Origin: Saturnia japonica
Lineage: Eukaryota; Arthropoda; Insecta; Lepidoptera; Saturniidae
Assembly (NCBI GenBank): GCA_033032175.1
Contig: CM065328.1
Span: forward strand, 9,424,690 to 9,488,689
Length of the DNA stretch: 64,000 nucleotides
Direction of reading: 5' to 3'
Positions 1 through 11,275 of the stretch are shown here, in pieces. The translations under genes were made by a program, and so were the position numbers. The notes under the pieces are model-generated. The model was not told the DNA's origin, did not search any database, and saw only the letters and a list, made by a program, of their open reading frames with translations. The stretch's first letter is position 1; each line of letters opens with the position of its first letter.

Positions 1-416
1 TTTGTAAATAATATTTTTTATACTGTAATTTACTAAGTAAAATATTTTTTTCGTACTGTTCCAATAATTTATTTGTTGGTGTCAAAATCTACCGCTTGAC
101 TAGAATATTGTCTTTTTAAGAAAAACTTGTAAGAAAAATGATAACGAATGTTATTAAATCGCTTTTCTTGTGTGCCTGTACGTTAAAAATTTTGTAATTG
201 ATTTTAAACTAGCTTGTCACATGTCTCTGACATAATGTGACTGGATCAATCCAGTAGTATACCCATTGGAGATATGTTAGATAATTTTTTTTCAATTTTT
301 TTCTTCTAATGAAATGCCTCATAAACGTCCGTGCTATAGAAAATAAATAGAAAAGCTACTTACATTGAAAAAACCATCTCCGTGTTTTCTGACAAAGTTC
401 CTGAAGGTAACTCAGT
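1..416. other. AT-rich intergenic DNA, nothing recognised
   Basis: No coding potential, RNA gene or repeat structure is recognised before the first retroposon. Confidence 0.5.
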
Positions 417-427
417 ATACGAATTTT

Positions 428-753
428 TCTTCTTCTTCCTAACTTGGCAACCGGTCCTCTTTAATGAAGACCGTTACTGCCATTATCGAGTGAATTATAG
501 TGTCATGTATTATGGTGATTTATTATCCTAACAAGATGGTGGCTCTAGTGTTAGAACTTTTTAGGAAGAATTTGTGGGATCTCAGAATGAATGCTTTCAG
601 CTTATATATATAATCCACTTCATTTATACACAAAAACCAAACTATATCACACAAAATGCCACCAATATTACATAATATAGGGTCAAAAACCTAAGTTATT
701 GGATTAAAAATAAAAACCAGAACATGTCACTTCAAGATCCCGTCAAAAACTCC
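428..753 (-). mobile_element. (GAA)n-tailed retroposon, family A, copy 1
   Basis: This is a roughly 326-bp unit on the minus strand. Its 3' end is the TCTTCTTCTTCC tract at the left, which reads as a (GAA)n tail. It is flanked by a perfect 11-bp duplication ATACGAATTTT at 417-427 and 754-764, the signature of target-primed retroposition. The unit is the reverse complement of 1144-1470 with scattered differences. No protein or clear pol III boxes are seen, so it may be a SINE or the 3' UTR of a 5'-truncated LINE. Further copies or fragments lie at 11276-12875 (interrupted), 29661-29987, 36840-37010, 40176-40400 and 56640-56900. Confidence 0.75.
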
Positions 754-1143
754 ATACGAATTTTACCAGGGATACAATATTTTTTTTAATAAAAATATTT
801 TGTCTTAGTCTGTATAACACAATAAACTATATCGCGCCATCATGTTCCTGTAATAAAAATAACCACAAGTGACAAGTAGGAGTTCATTTAAAATGAAAGT
901 TAATGTGGTCTTCGGAAAGATATATGTTGTCTAGAACAGATATTTTTCTCCTGAATTGCCATGATATTTCATAGAAACCAAAGGTTTTAATCCACTTTCC
1001 CGTTGTGCTTAGTAATTTTAGATACAATTATTTTGACTAGTGATCGATCTAAGGTCGAAATTCGACCAGCGACTTTTTGATCATAGACTATATTCTGTTT
1101 GACATTGGCAGTATTCATGAACCTAAGCAATGAGTATTATCTG

Positions 1144-1470
1144 GGGTTTTTGGCGGGATCTTGAAGTGACATGTTGTGGTTTTTATTTTTAATTCATTAA
1201 CTTAGGATTTTGACCCTGTATTATGTATATTGGTGGCATTTTGCGTGATATCGTTTGGTTTTTGTGCTTAATTGAAGTGAATTATAAATATAAGCTGAAA
1301 GCATTCATTCTGAGGTCCCACAAAATCTTCCTAGAAAGTTGTAACAAGGGAGCCACCATCATGTTAGGATACTAAATCTTCATAACACATGACACTATAA
1401 TTCACTCGATAATGGCAGTAATGGTCTTCATTATAAAGGACCGGTTGCCAAGTTAGGAAGAAGAAGAAGA
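1144..1470 (+). mobile_element. (GAA)n-tailed retroposon, family A, copy 2
   Basis: This plus-strand copy starts GGGTTTTTGGCGGGATC and ends in a GAAGAAGAAGA tail. The duplication GTATTATCTG occurs at 1134-1143 and 1471-1480. The host sequence is itself a dispersed repeat: 1026-1143 joined to 1481-1560 matches an uninterrupted copy at 34120-34275 (reverse strand), so the empty site can be read directly. Confidence 0.75.
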
Positions 1471-1480
1471 GTATTATCTG

Positions 1481-4400
1481 CATTACCTACTTGCTGTCAC
1501 TTTTCGTTGAGTGACAATGTCAATATTTTGGGGGGTCTAAGTTCAATGGCACATTAGATTGCAATATTTTATTGAAGATAGCGTTTTTAGTAGAAGGTAA
1601 CACAGAGCTGTACGCGCATCATGCGACGGAAGAGCAACATTATCAAGTTTAATGATTTAAAAAATTGTGACTGTAACTAGTATGCAGCAAATAAATTACT
1701 TCTTGATAATCAAATGTTAATTCATTTTACTGACTTGACTTAATCTTACTGACTTATTGTTAATGCATACAACACAAAACTGTTTTTACTAAATAAAATA
1801 AAATTAAAGTCTAGTAAAATGAATTCCCGCCATTATCATTGATGGATAACTTCACCATATCAACTTACCCCTTCACAACTTTTTACACCTTTTTTTTAAA
1901 TAATTACATTATATAAAATAATCTATGATAATAATCTATGGTAATGGTAAACTTTGTATGTTCCATAGATTTAGTATACATCAATGATATTATATATATA
2001 AATACGGTACATCTTTGCATTCCATCGTCTATGATGGGCAATTGTCCTCAGTTCATTTTCGACTTGATACCGGCGTGAGCGAGAAGGAACTTTTATCTTT
2101 CTTTGACAACAGGGTTTCCGCCTTACGCTGTGTTTTGCTGTCTCTTTCGTTTCAACATGCTGATAACAAAATTTGTAACGTTTTTAAATTGCCTTTAGTG
2201 AGAGTATAACGCGTTTATTTATAAAAGGGCGCACGGTTTAGCGATCGTATGACTTCACGTACCATAGACTTCAATTGAGTCTTTGCTGTTACACATAATT
2301 TGAGGAAATATGGAAGAACGGACGCCATCGTCGTTTTAAACTATTAACCAAACCCCTTCAGGACACCACTGTCACGAATATAATAAATAGACAGAGAGAA
2401 CAGGTAAAATAAAGAAAAGAAAATAAGTATACATAAGCAAACTAGAAGATTTGCTTACATTTATTTACTGTCCAGTTGGAGAACAAATAAATTATCCTAG
2501 ACGTTTCTTTACATTGTTACAAGTTTACCTGTTACCGACGGGTTCGCTCACATTAAATTACTGTTAAAGTTATTAGCTAAAGTTTTTTTTTAATCCAAAA
2601 ATGTTAAATTTATTCTCATATTTCTTCTAACCGACATATAAATTTTAATGGATCCTATTTTTTATGTCCTTAAAAGTTAAGTTTAAAAAAATCTTAGTAG
2701 GTACAATCACATAATATAGGAACGACAAAGAATAAAAACATGTGTGCAGTTACACGCGGTGGAAATGATACCTTCGACAAACATGAAAATATTTACATAA
2801 ACGATACACGTGAACAATATACCACGCCGGCTATGACGTCTTTTCTCTAAGCTTCGTAATACGCAGGCGCATATACACAAACAAAGAGCAGACTCAGATA
2901 ATAGAAACACTGTATAATGTATTCTATCTCATTCTTTCGCAAGCGAAACCCTATAAGTGTTGACTCTTTTTAATATCGCTTTTACATTACATCGAATTTC
3001 GAATCACAGCGGCGCTAAAGAAGTTTTCATTTCAAAACTTTATGAATATTTTATTTTCATAAAATGAATATAAAATAATATACAATAAATAATGAAAATG
3101 AATTTGAACATTAAAAACAAATCAACTATATATTTGATTAAGATCCCGTTAAAAAATCGTCGTAGCTAATCGACATACCCATATTTCATTTTGAATTATA
3201 ACCCCTTTGCCTTACTTAATTACCACGTTCGGAAAAAATAATCAAACCTACGTAGGGAATAAACCGGTTTTGCTTGGTTCAATAAGTGAATAGCCTAGCC
3301 CTCATGCGGTATGTAGAGGTTATGATCTGAAATAATTTACGGTTTGCGGCGATCAACAGTTTCGGGGTTAATTACCGCACCGGTGAGATATTGCTTTTGT
3401 CCCGGCTTATTAGGTAGGAGCTGCGTGTTAATCGCCTACTCGACTACGAGGACTATTTAGTCGATTAATTTACAAGACTTGTATTAATGCTTGTCGATTT
3501 TTATTATCGAATCCGGTTACAATTTATTCATCCTAATAGGGCTTGTATGACACACGCCAAATGTTTATTTTAGAGATGTAGGTAGCATAACATAAACTGC
3601 AAGTTGATTTTACGATTATCGATATTTTTTTAGAGATAAATATAATTGATAATACGATTATGCTTTACGTGAATTTCGGGTTGTGTAAGCTGTGTAAATA
3701 AAATAGCAAAAATAAACAAGAACAACTTGAATTATTGAATGCCTGACGCCAAACAATAATAATAACTGTTCCAGTCAATATTTTTCGTATCGTGTTGCTG
3801 CAGTAAAAATGTAATAATTACGTAAATATATATTTTTATTCGAAATTAACAAAGAAACTTATAAATGAAATGTACAATGGCGTTCGATTAAATTTCGATT
3901 CGTACGATTAATACGTTGTAGTTTCATTGATTTTATAATTTAGTCTACTCTAATTTTAATCACCATAGAAAGTAGCACTGCTCGTAGTATTAAAAACAAT
4001 ACGAAAATTCAAAAAATCTGTGTGTGGAAGAAATTATTTAAGATTTTGTTGTACAAAATGTTTTTATAACGTTTATCAGTGTTATACTTTTTTATTTTGA
4101 TAATAAAAATGTATAGTCGAAATACATGTCTTTTAGATTATTTCCATTATGTTATAATTTACACGATGTAACAATTTACGTGCTGTGAATGTGTCGTGCA
4201 AGTCAAAAGTTGAGATATTGTTATGATTCAGCATAATCTACTACTCGACTATAAGGACTACCTACTTAGTTTATTCATTTGGAATACTTATCGATTTTAG
4301 TGTCGAATTAGCATACTTAGTTCACTGCTATTATATATCTGTAATTAATATTCTTGATATTCTTCGTTTCTCAATATAACATTTATAAAACAATATTCAG

Positions 4401-4756
4401 TGTCCACAATAGTATTAAAACAACCAACTGTCATGTCCCTTTGCATGATCCCAGGGGCTTTTTGCAGGCATCTGTTGCTGACATATTTTACCAAACGAAT
4501 TTTCTTTATATTTCCAGCCTAACCGATTTTATTCATTCGTGTTTTTATAATATATAGTTTATTTGTAAATTTTTTTGTTTATGTAAATCACAAACAACGC
4601 CACTAATAAATAATAATTAGTTTAAAAAATATCGTAGCTGGGCTAAGTGACAGTACTGTCTGTACCTGATCTTAAGCATAAATGCAATCCAACATTCCTA
4701 CAACATCGGAAACCACCGAGGGATCTACAATCCATCGCCAGTCGTTGCTCTCATGC
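1481..4756. other. Intergenic AT-rich DNA with fragments of dispersed repeats
   Basis: No gene is seen. About 2700-3050 shares short blocks with 16430-16690, including a GTGTGCARTT-type motif and an AAGTTTTCA(C/T)TTCAA block, which suggests a degraded TIR element. A block near 3430-3520 recurs near 4237-4315 (shared text around CTACTCGACTA). The rest is unassigned. Confidence 0.4.
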
Positions 4757-5050
4757 CAACCTTTTTTTTTTATTGAGGAGTAGCCTATCATGGGTACACA
4801 CCCGTCCGGGGGGACGAGTGGTAATGTGTAACTCCTACTCACTAAAACTCCACGGTGTACCAACCGCCCGCGTCTCCTCGATGAGGCGACGCGAGACCTG
4901 CAGGTAGCATACTACCGCGTCGCCCCGACGCGACGCGACGGCCGGCCCGGCAATATCGTGCCTCGGCCTAAATACGAGACAGCTCAGTATAGGTACAGAT
5001 AGGTAGGCCCTACCTACCCTAGCTGTCTCCTCCGTCCACCGAACCTGTTA
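4757..5050. repeat. Dispersed GC-rich repeat, copy 1
   Basis: A GC-rich island begins after a T-run and shares the phrases TCATGGGTACA, GGACGAGTGGT and ACTCACTAAAACTCCACGG, then a diverged GCGACG-rich body and a CTGTCTCC...CCGAACCTG end, with 5992-6320. The class is not recognised. A LINE 3' UTR is possible, given the adjacent homopolymer. Confidence 0.5.
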
Positions 5051-5991
5051 ACGTTGTTGTGTTTGAAAGATTTATGTTTCTTTATTCGGTCGCCAGGACG
5101 AATAATAACAGCGCGCTCATAAGAAATTTCTGTTTAAGCATAATATAACGATTCCTCTTAGCTTTCGTATAACTAATGACAACGAATACAATATAAATCC
5201 TTAGTATCAGTTTAACTTCAAATTAGCGGAATTCATGATGGACATCTCAATCTAACCACAAAATTATGTAATAGTAATTAATCAATGTTTTATTATTATA
5301 CTTAAAGTTAATTTATTAGATTTTTATAACTGAAACATAGCTCGCGTAAACTTGTCTTCGTGTATAAAGAAACGATATTGATCCACGCCGATGAAAGTGA
5401 GTTTGAATCCTATAGGGAGTGAGAGATTTCGGTAAGATAATAAAAAAACCACAGCATGGTGTAGGACACTTCCAGTATTCGCCTGGCTAGCTACCTCCTT
5501 ATGGTACAATATGTCTCTGAACACTTAACAGTGAGTTCGCAGAATCGCATTCGAGAGACGGTATGCTTTCTACGTTTATTGTGGCATTAACACCGGCCAC
5601 ATCATCATCATGTGTAATTATAAACATTAGGGTTGCTAAACTAACACAAAGTGAAAAAAAAACGTGTGCGGTCAGGAATGAAGTTACAAAAAAATCTATA
5701 AATAGTATAAAGTCGCTTCCCGCTATCTGACCGTATGTACGCTTGGATCTTTTAAACAACGTAACGGATTCTAATTCGGTTTCCACTACCATTTAGATTT
5801 TTTACAGAAGATTTGTATATATAATATATTCTAATATTTTTTTTGTTTAATAGAGAAAATTTAAGTATTTGTAATCAAATCGTCAAAAAATTATTTTACT
5901 CTGGCTAAACCTTATGAGATACATCACAATAATGCTCTATAGAATTGTAGTTCTTCATAAAGCCTAGAGAAAAGTCCGCGATATCTATAAC
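5051..5991. other. Intergenic, nothing recognised
   Basis: Only short chance open frames are present; no repeat or RNA structure is recognised. Confidence 0.4.
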
Positions 5992-6320
5992 CTTTTTTTT
6001 TCACGTGGAGAAACCCGTCATGGGTACATACTCGCCTAGGGAGGACGAGTGGTTATGTGAGACTCTTACTCACTAAAACTCCACGGTGTAGGTACCTCAG
6101 CCGCCTTAGAGGGGCGACGTGGGCTCGCAGTTGTATTCAACCACGACGCCCCGGCGGCAGGTCTAGCTACTACTGCTGGGCCACCGCAAAAGTGAGACAA
6201 TTTGGTACAACCCAAACTGTCTCCCACAGCTGCCGAACCTGTGCAATAGGAAGACGCCCCCCCCCCCCGCGTCTTCCCTGGTTCGGCTAGGGATATATCT
6301 ATAACCCTAGGTTGACTCAC
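5992..6320. repeat. Dispersed GC-rich repeat, copy 2
   Basis: This is a second copy of the 4757-5050 repeat in the same orientation, about 1.2 kb away, with the same start after a T-run. An extra C-homopolymer lies near 6258-6270. Confidence 0.5.
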
Positions 6321-6329
6321 TTAACCATT

Positions 6330-7100
6330 TTTATCTGTTTACTTATATTTTTTATATCATTAAAATTATTACGTTATTTGCGAAGCTATTTTCTCCAAAT
6401 CAGTATTAACCTTTATCCACATAAGTTGTGTTAGTTAACTTGGCTATTTAATATAGAGTAAAATTAGGTCCCATGTAATAGAGGATGAGCCTATTGCCAT
6501 TAATTGGGCAATAAGCCATTAGGCTGATGAGGCCGTTATGAAGTTATGAAATGTCAATATTAACGCGATAAACTCTAAATCAGGCTTTTTTTTGGAAAAT
6601 AAAATATACCACTTGGTCAATTGTATCCGTGCGAAGCTGGGGCGAGCCGCTAGTAATAAATAAAACAAGTAAGTTGTTAAATAAAAATCAGTTAGTCCAA
6701 ATCATAAAGAACACATCGATGGATGTTTTACATAATTATATATAACAAGTACAATATAAAATAACTGATAAACCATTGGATTACTTAGCGTTTTCCTATT
6801 TCGTGAGGCCACCCTCAGGGGCCCCGCCCGAAGTGCATTGTTTCTCAACTTGGCGGCCGCCTAAGAAAGGGTAATCTTGATACCTTCATGCACACACAAA
6901 CACATACTTATATGACGGGGTAAAAGGGCCATCTATGATCACAATAACACATCTTCCGCTTAATGACATTGTTTGTAGTCAAAACATGTTTGTAACGTGT
7001 CGGCGCTCGAAGGCAGTCTAAAAACAAATGTTTGAAAACTACCACTACCTACAACTTCCCGTTCGCGCTCGCGCTATATAAACGGAGAAACGGCGTGATG
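6330..7100. other. Intergenic DNA with repeat fragments
   Basis: 6590-6653 resembles a degraded Helitron 3' end (GCGAAGCTGGGGCGAG then GCTAG). 6868-7030 shares blocks with 8070-8165 (GGGTAATCT, ACTTCCGCTTAA-like, AAAACATGTTTGT, GTCGGCGCT), so two copies of an unclassified repeat are present. No gene is seen. Confidence 0.35.
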
Positions 7101-7106
7101 CCATAC

Positions 7107-7184
7107 ACAAGTCCGGTGAAGCTGTAAAAGCCGTCTGAGGCTCCAGGGCCCTAAGGCTATCAGTATAGTCCGTTCCAAAAAAAA
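7107..7184 (+). mobile_element. Poly-A-tailed short retroposon, family C, copy 1
   Basis: It begins CAAGTCCGGTGAAGCTGTAA, has a GGGCCCTAAGGCTA core and ends in AAAAAAAA. Seven copies occur in the window: 7107-7184 (+), 13060-13143 (-), 14240-14460 (-, longer), 18138-18230 (+), 44868-44955 (-), 47736-47815 (+) and 55004-55083 (-). In minus-strand copies the tail appears as a T-run followed by AGATCTG. Confidence 0.6.
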
Positions 7185-7194
7185 GTGATGCCAG

Positions 7195-7650
7195 ACACTT
7201 TATTAGAGAACGTCGTACAGTATGGATGCGTTATATGTTCGTATTATTGGAATCAGTCTATCAAAATAAATCTGTCGTAATGGTTCAAAGGCCGCCCTAG
7301 ATCATGTGCCGTTCAGGATCATTTTGCCTGCACTAACTACAGGCAGAATGCTTTTATGATACGTAGTTCTAGAAGCTACAATGCACTGCCTTCGGACTTA
7401 AACATAGATCTCTTCTCTCTTCTACACTAGCTGACACACGGTAAAACGCTTACTAAATCAAGAATACCGCAGCATATAGCGACACTCTAGCTTTACTACA
7501 TATATTATTTTGTTAATGTTACTATTGAGGCGTTTATTTATTTAGATATTCAAAGGTGGTGGCTTTTAATTAGCTTTTTTATTATTATTGATATATTAGT
7601 CTGTAATCCTTCCTAAAATTATAAAATAAAAATAAATAAATAAAATGAAA
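7195..7650 (+). mobile_element. LINE 3' fragment (C-terminus of ORF2 plus 3' UTR)
   Basis: Near 7340-7430 a short open stretch reads RQNAFMIRSSRSYNALPSDL. The YNxLP motif before a stop is typical of the reverse-transcriptase C-terminus of Jockey/CR1-group LINEs. An AT-rich tail with AAATAAATAAAT follows to about 7650, consistent with a microsatellite-like 3' end. It is strongly 5'-truncated. Confidence 0.5.
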
Positions 7651-9398
7651 TGGCAAGCGCCTCCCCAAGACACAGATTCAGCAAAAAGAGAAACAAACAA
7701 GTTTGCTTTCTCTTCAAAAGAGTGAGCCAACGACCCGTCGGGTCTCAGCAGTGGAAGAAGTGAGGGGCGACAGCAGTTTTATCCAGTCGATTTAGCCAGG
7801 GATTAAAACGCTTTACTACCCGCTGGTGCAAGTCCTTTGCTTTGCGGTTTCGAGCATCGACCCAAGTTCGGATGCTGCATGCTTCTGCGCTTCAGCGTAT
7901 CGGCACTCGACCCCGAACCATGGCCGAGTTTCTCCTGATAAAGCAACGTCAGAGAATTTAACATGGTATTCCATAACTTGACGCAGGACATTCGTCACAG
8001 CAAGAATCTTTTACAAGGACAATAAAGCAGACTAGTGCAGATCGCGCACCGGCTATCAGAATGGCCGTGTCGGAGGAAAAGGGTAATCTATGATTACTTC
8101 CGCTTAAACAAAGTGTTCAAAACATGTTTGTGTCGGCGCTTAAACCACATTGACAGATTATTATTAATTGTCAACTCAGGACACAAAAATAATCATAACA
8201 TCACTTATATATACGTATAAACTATGCAATTATTTATTTATTTTATTTTATTTGTTGCACTAATAAATTTATTAACAACCTTTTGTTAAAAGCATCCTAT
8301 TAAACCTTGTTTGTGTTAGTATGCCATGGCCTGAGGTTTAATTCAATGCGTTGCTGTTTGTAATATATGTATAATATAAATGTAAAGGTTTAAATAGCAC
8401 ATTTTATTTTATTTCCGATATTGATACGAACTTTGAACTTTGTTTCTTGTGTGTTCCTCTGGTGCTGGCGCAAAGGTCATCATTGTCAGTTTTTTGCGCC
8501 TGCCTTATAGATGAAATATAGTCAGTTAGAAAAAAAGCAACCGGCAGTTGTTTGTTAACAGTATAGTACCTAGTCCACCTACTCGGTGTCTAGTAGTGTA
8601 CTCTGTGGTCGTTCGATACCTGCCACAAAGAACAGTCATTAAACGAAGTCTCGACGCCACATTTACCTCACCCGAAGCAATTCCTAAAAGCCTAAATAGT
8701 ATTTAACTATACAGATTATCTTCAACAGATAAATGAAACAAAAACACGAAATAAAATAAAAGTTATTTATATAGAAAGACGGTGTCTGTCACCGGTGTCA
8801 ATAGATATAAAGTTCGAGGTAGGAAACTTACCTAGCCGTCTCACTCGATTTAGCACGCAAAATACAACCCTTTTAGAATTTATTCATCTGGAAAAAGGGA
8901 TATTTTTTCCTTCGTAGACTTTTATTCTTCATAGTAACGAAAGTAAGTAAGAAAGAACGTATCAAGAAAAGTCTGATATATTCGTGAAAAGTCTGCTTTT
9001 CCCAAAAACAATAATTTCAACTTTCCCGTTTAACGGTTTATAGAAGCCGAAATTGTCGATCCGGCTTTTTTGGATCTACAAGACGTCTGGAAATTTAAAA
9101 TAAAAATCGATTATTTATTTCTATTATTTTATATCGATTTTTGTTTTAAAAATAATCTATTTTGTTCTTATTATCTTAAGAAAATGAATTAAATGCCTGA
9201 AATATTCGTAATCATACCTTTTTATCAAATAATCAATTTAAAGACATTTAAAGTTATTGTTAACAATGGAGAATAAGAAATAAGTCCATTTTATGAATAA
9301 TCAATGGAAAACACTTTTTCCATCTGAATATTTTACCTACAAGTATCGACTCATCTCTAATCATGAATCGATATACCGTCCTGTGATCGATACCAAGT
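7651..9398. other. Intergenic; unassigned moderately GC-rich block then AT-rich DNA
   Basis: 7660-8020 is more GC-rich than its surroundings and has overlapping minus-strand open frames up to about 60 codons without recognisable domains. It could be TE-derived. 8070-8165 is the second copy of the repeat at 6868-7030. Nothing else is identified. Confidence 0.3.
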
Positions 9399-9714
9399 AC
9401 TCATTCAGGTAGTGAATCAAAGTATCGAAACCTCATTCGATACCACTTCAAGTTTCGATACTTGTGAGTTCTTAATCAATTTCTTTGTAAAATTATTAAA
9501 TTCTTGAACTAGACTTGTGCTTGCCCTTGCTTTACTTTATTCCAGGATTAAACTCAACTCATTCGGGTATTGAATCAAAGTATCGATACCTCATTCAATA
9601 CCACTTCAAAGTATCCATACTTGTTAGTATGTACTCAATTGATTTTTATTAGCATTATTAAATTCATAATCGAAGCATGTGCTTAACCTTGCTTATACAC
9701 GGCGAAATGTGGGT
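9399..9714. repeat. Two tandem 158-bp units
   Basis: Units begin with ACTCATTC(A/G)GGTA at 9399 and 9557. Each holds AATCAAAGTATCGA, a CTCATTC(G/A)ATACCACTTCAA block and ATACTTGT, then a CTTGTGCTT block; the first unit continues through CCTTGCTTTACTTTA. A third unit resumes at 10375-10490, separated by about 660 bp of inserted repeat material. Short GTATCGA/TCGATAC inverted motifs recur inside each unit, as in subterminal regions of some DNA transposons. Confidence 0.6.
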
Positions 9715-9770
9715 GTACATTAGTACACCCCTGCCTAATGTACCGGCCTACGGCAAGGTTTTTTGAAAAA
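9705..9770. mobile_element. 3' fragment of a tRNA-derived SINE
   Basis: The phrase GTGGGTGTACATTAGTA followed by CACC(C/T)CTGCCTAA matches the 3' body of the full SINE at 18560-18860. Only the tail portion is present, inside the material separating tandem units 2 and 3. Confidence 0.55.
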
Positions 9771-10224
9771 CGTGAAATCTCTTTTATTTCTTTCTTACCA
9801 AAAGCATAAATATAAATGGGTTCTTCACACAAACTTTCACCCAAGTTTTATTTTGATCAGAAGTGGAATAACACAATGGAATAATCACTTGTAGCAAAAC
9901 TGTATAATCCAGATAATTTACAATAGGTATATCGCTTAGAATATATAAAATCCCGCGAGCCGCGGTTTGACAGGGTCATAAAATAAAACAGTCATTATAC
10001 GTAGTTAAACAGTTTAAAAACACTTCAGCCAATCTTAAAAAGAATACTGGACTATCATTTAATAGGTAATTATTAGAAATACAATACATTTCTAATTAAG
10101 TGTAACACTGTCAATAAATCAATATTGACAATGCTGTCATTTCAAATCAACAAACTGGTTGTCATGAAAGCTGATATTTCCCTCTTACATACTTTCATCT
10201 CCTATTTAATACAGTTAAAGTTTT

Positions 10225-10370
10225 ATTTTCGCTACAAAATGTACCCTATGTCCTTTCCTGAGGTCCAATCTATCTCTGTACCAAAATTCATCAAAATTGG
10301 TTCAGCGGTTTAGGTGTGAAAACATAACAGACAGAGATACTTTCGCATTTAAAATATTAGTATGGATAAA
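10225..10370 (+). mobile_element. Fragment of a common lepidopteran repeat (RTE/Helitron type)
   Basis: It contains AAAATTGGTTCAGCGGTTTA, then GTGAAAACATAACAGACAGA and TTTCGCATTTAAAATATTAG. From family knowledge this phrase is widespread in insect repeats. No coding is retained. Confidence 0.4.
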
Positions 10371-10374
10371 ACGC

Positions 10375-10490
10375 AACTAATTCAGGTATTGAATCAATGT
10401 TTCGATACTTGTATTCAATCCGTTTTTAATAAAATTAATTAATTCATTTCCTAGCTTGTGTTTGCCCTTGCTTTACTTTATCTATACTAT
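10375..10490. repeat. Displaced third unit of the 158-bp tandem repeat
   Basis: It starts AACTAATTCAGGTATTGAAT and ends in the CCTTGCTTTACTTTATC text, matching units at 9399 and 9557 with an internal deletion. Confidence 0.55.
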
Positions 10491-10494
10491 ATAA

Positions 10495-10860
10495 TATAAT
10501 AAAGCGAATTTTTTTTTTGTTTGTTTAAACACGCTAATCTCTGGAACTACCAGTCGGATTCGAAAATTTATATTTTTATACAATAGCTAGACTCACGAGA
10601 AATAGTATAAATTATAACATTATGCTACAGTCCCCATCTAACCTTAAATATTGATTTTTGTTAGGTAAGGCAGAAGTTGAAGCCCTCGCGAACTGCTTTA
10701 TCCGCGTGCGCTGGTGTAATGGTCATTGATACGTAAATACAATATTCTACAAAAATATTGGCATTAGTATATCTAAAAAAAGTCAGCGATAGCATATGTC
10801 TATCCTTTATACATAAGCCACAATAAGGTATTTTGCCAAAAAAATATTAGTGAAGATTTA
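10495..10860 (+). mobile_element. Helitron-like fragment, copy related to 13360-13725
   Basis: It opens with CTATACTATATAATATAATA and then ACACGCTAATCTCTGGAACT, the usual 5' text of non-autonomous lepidopteran Helitrons. It is homologous over about 350 bp to the reverse complement of 13360-13725, sharing CTGCTTTATCCGCGTGC and AAGCCACAATAAG. No 3' CTAG end is located. Confidence 0.5.
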
Positions 10861-11275
10861 AAATTAATTTTTGAGCATTATTTTTAAGCATGGCATATTA
10901 ATCCTTACAAACAAAAGTTACTTTATCATAAATACAATTTCATAAAGATAAATTTCGTCTTTTACAGCATGTTATTTGGATGCATAGATTGAGAGATAAT
11001 GCAAAATTAAAATAATTCAACGAGTATTAGCTAATACGGATATTAGTTAGATTCATAGATTACTTTGTAATTTTTGTATTAGGTATCTATTGATATTTCG
11101 TATTATACATATTAGCGGCTCGTTCAGTTCCTTGTAACGATTGCATACATGATATTGTATCGATATATTTTTGAGAATTTCAAATGAAAATATTTATTTG
11201 TTTCCCAAATATCGGTCACTATCGATTTTATATTGATGGATCTAATATCATTTTTTTTGTGATAGTGACTTCTAA

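Noticed and set aside
417..1480. A single foldback (hairpin) transposon
   Set aside because: Each arm has its own, different target-site duplication, so these are two insertions.
5499..5792. 97-codon minus-strand ORF
   Set aside because: No domain or homologous pattern; a single hydrophobic stretch is not enough to call a gene.
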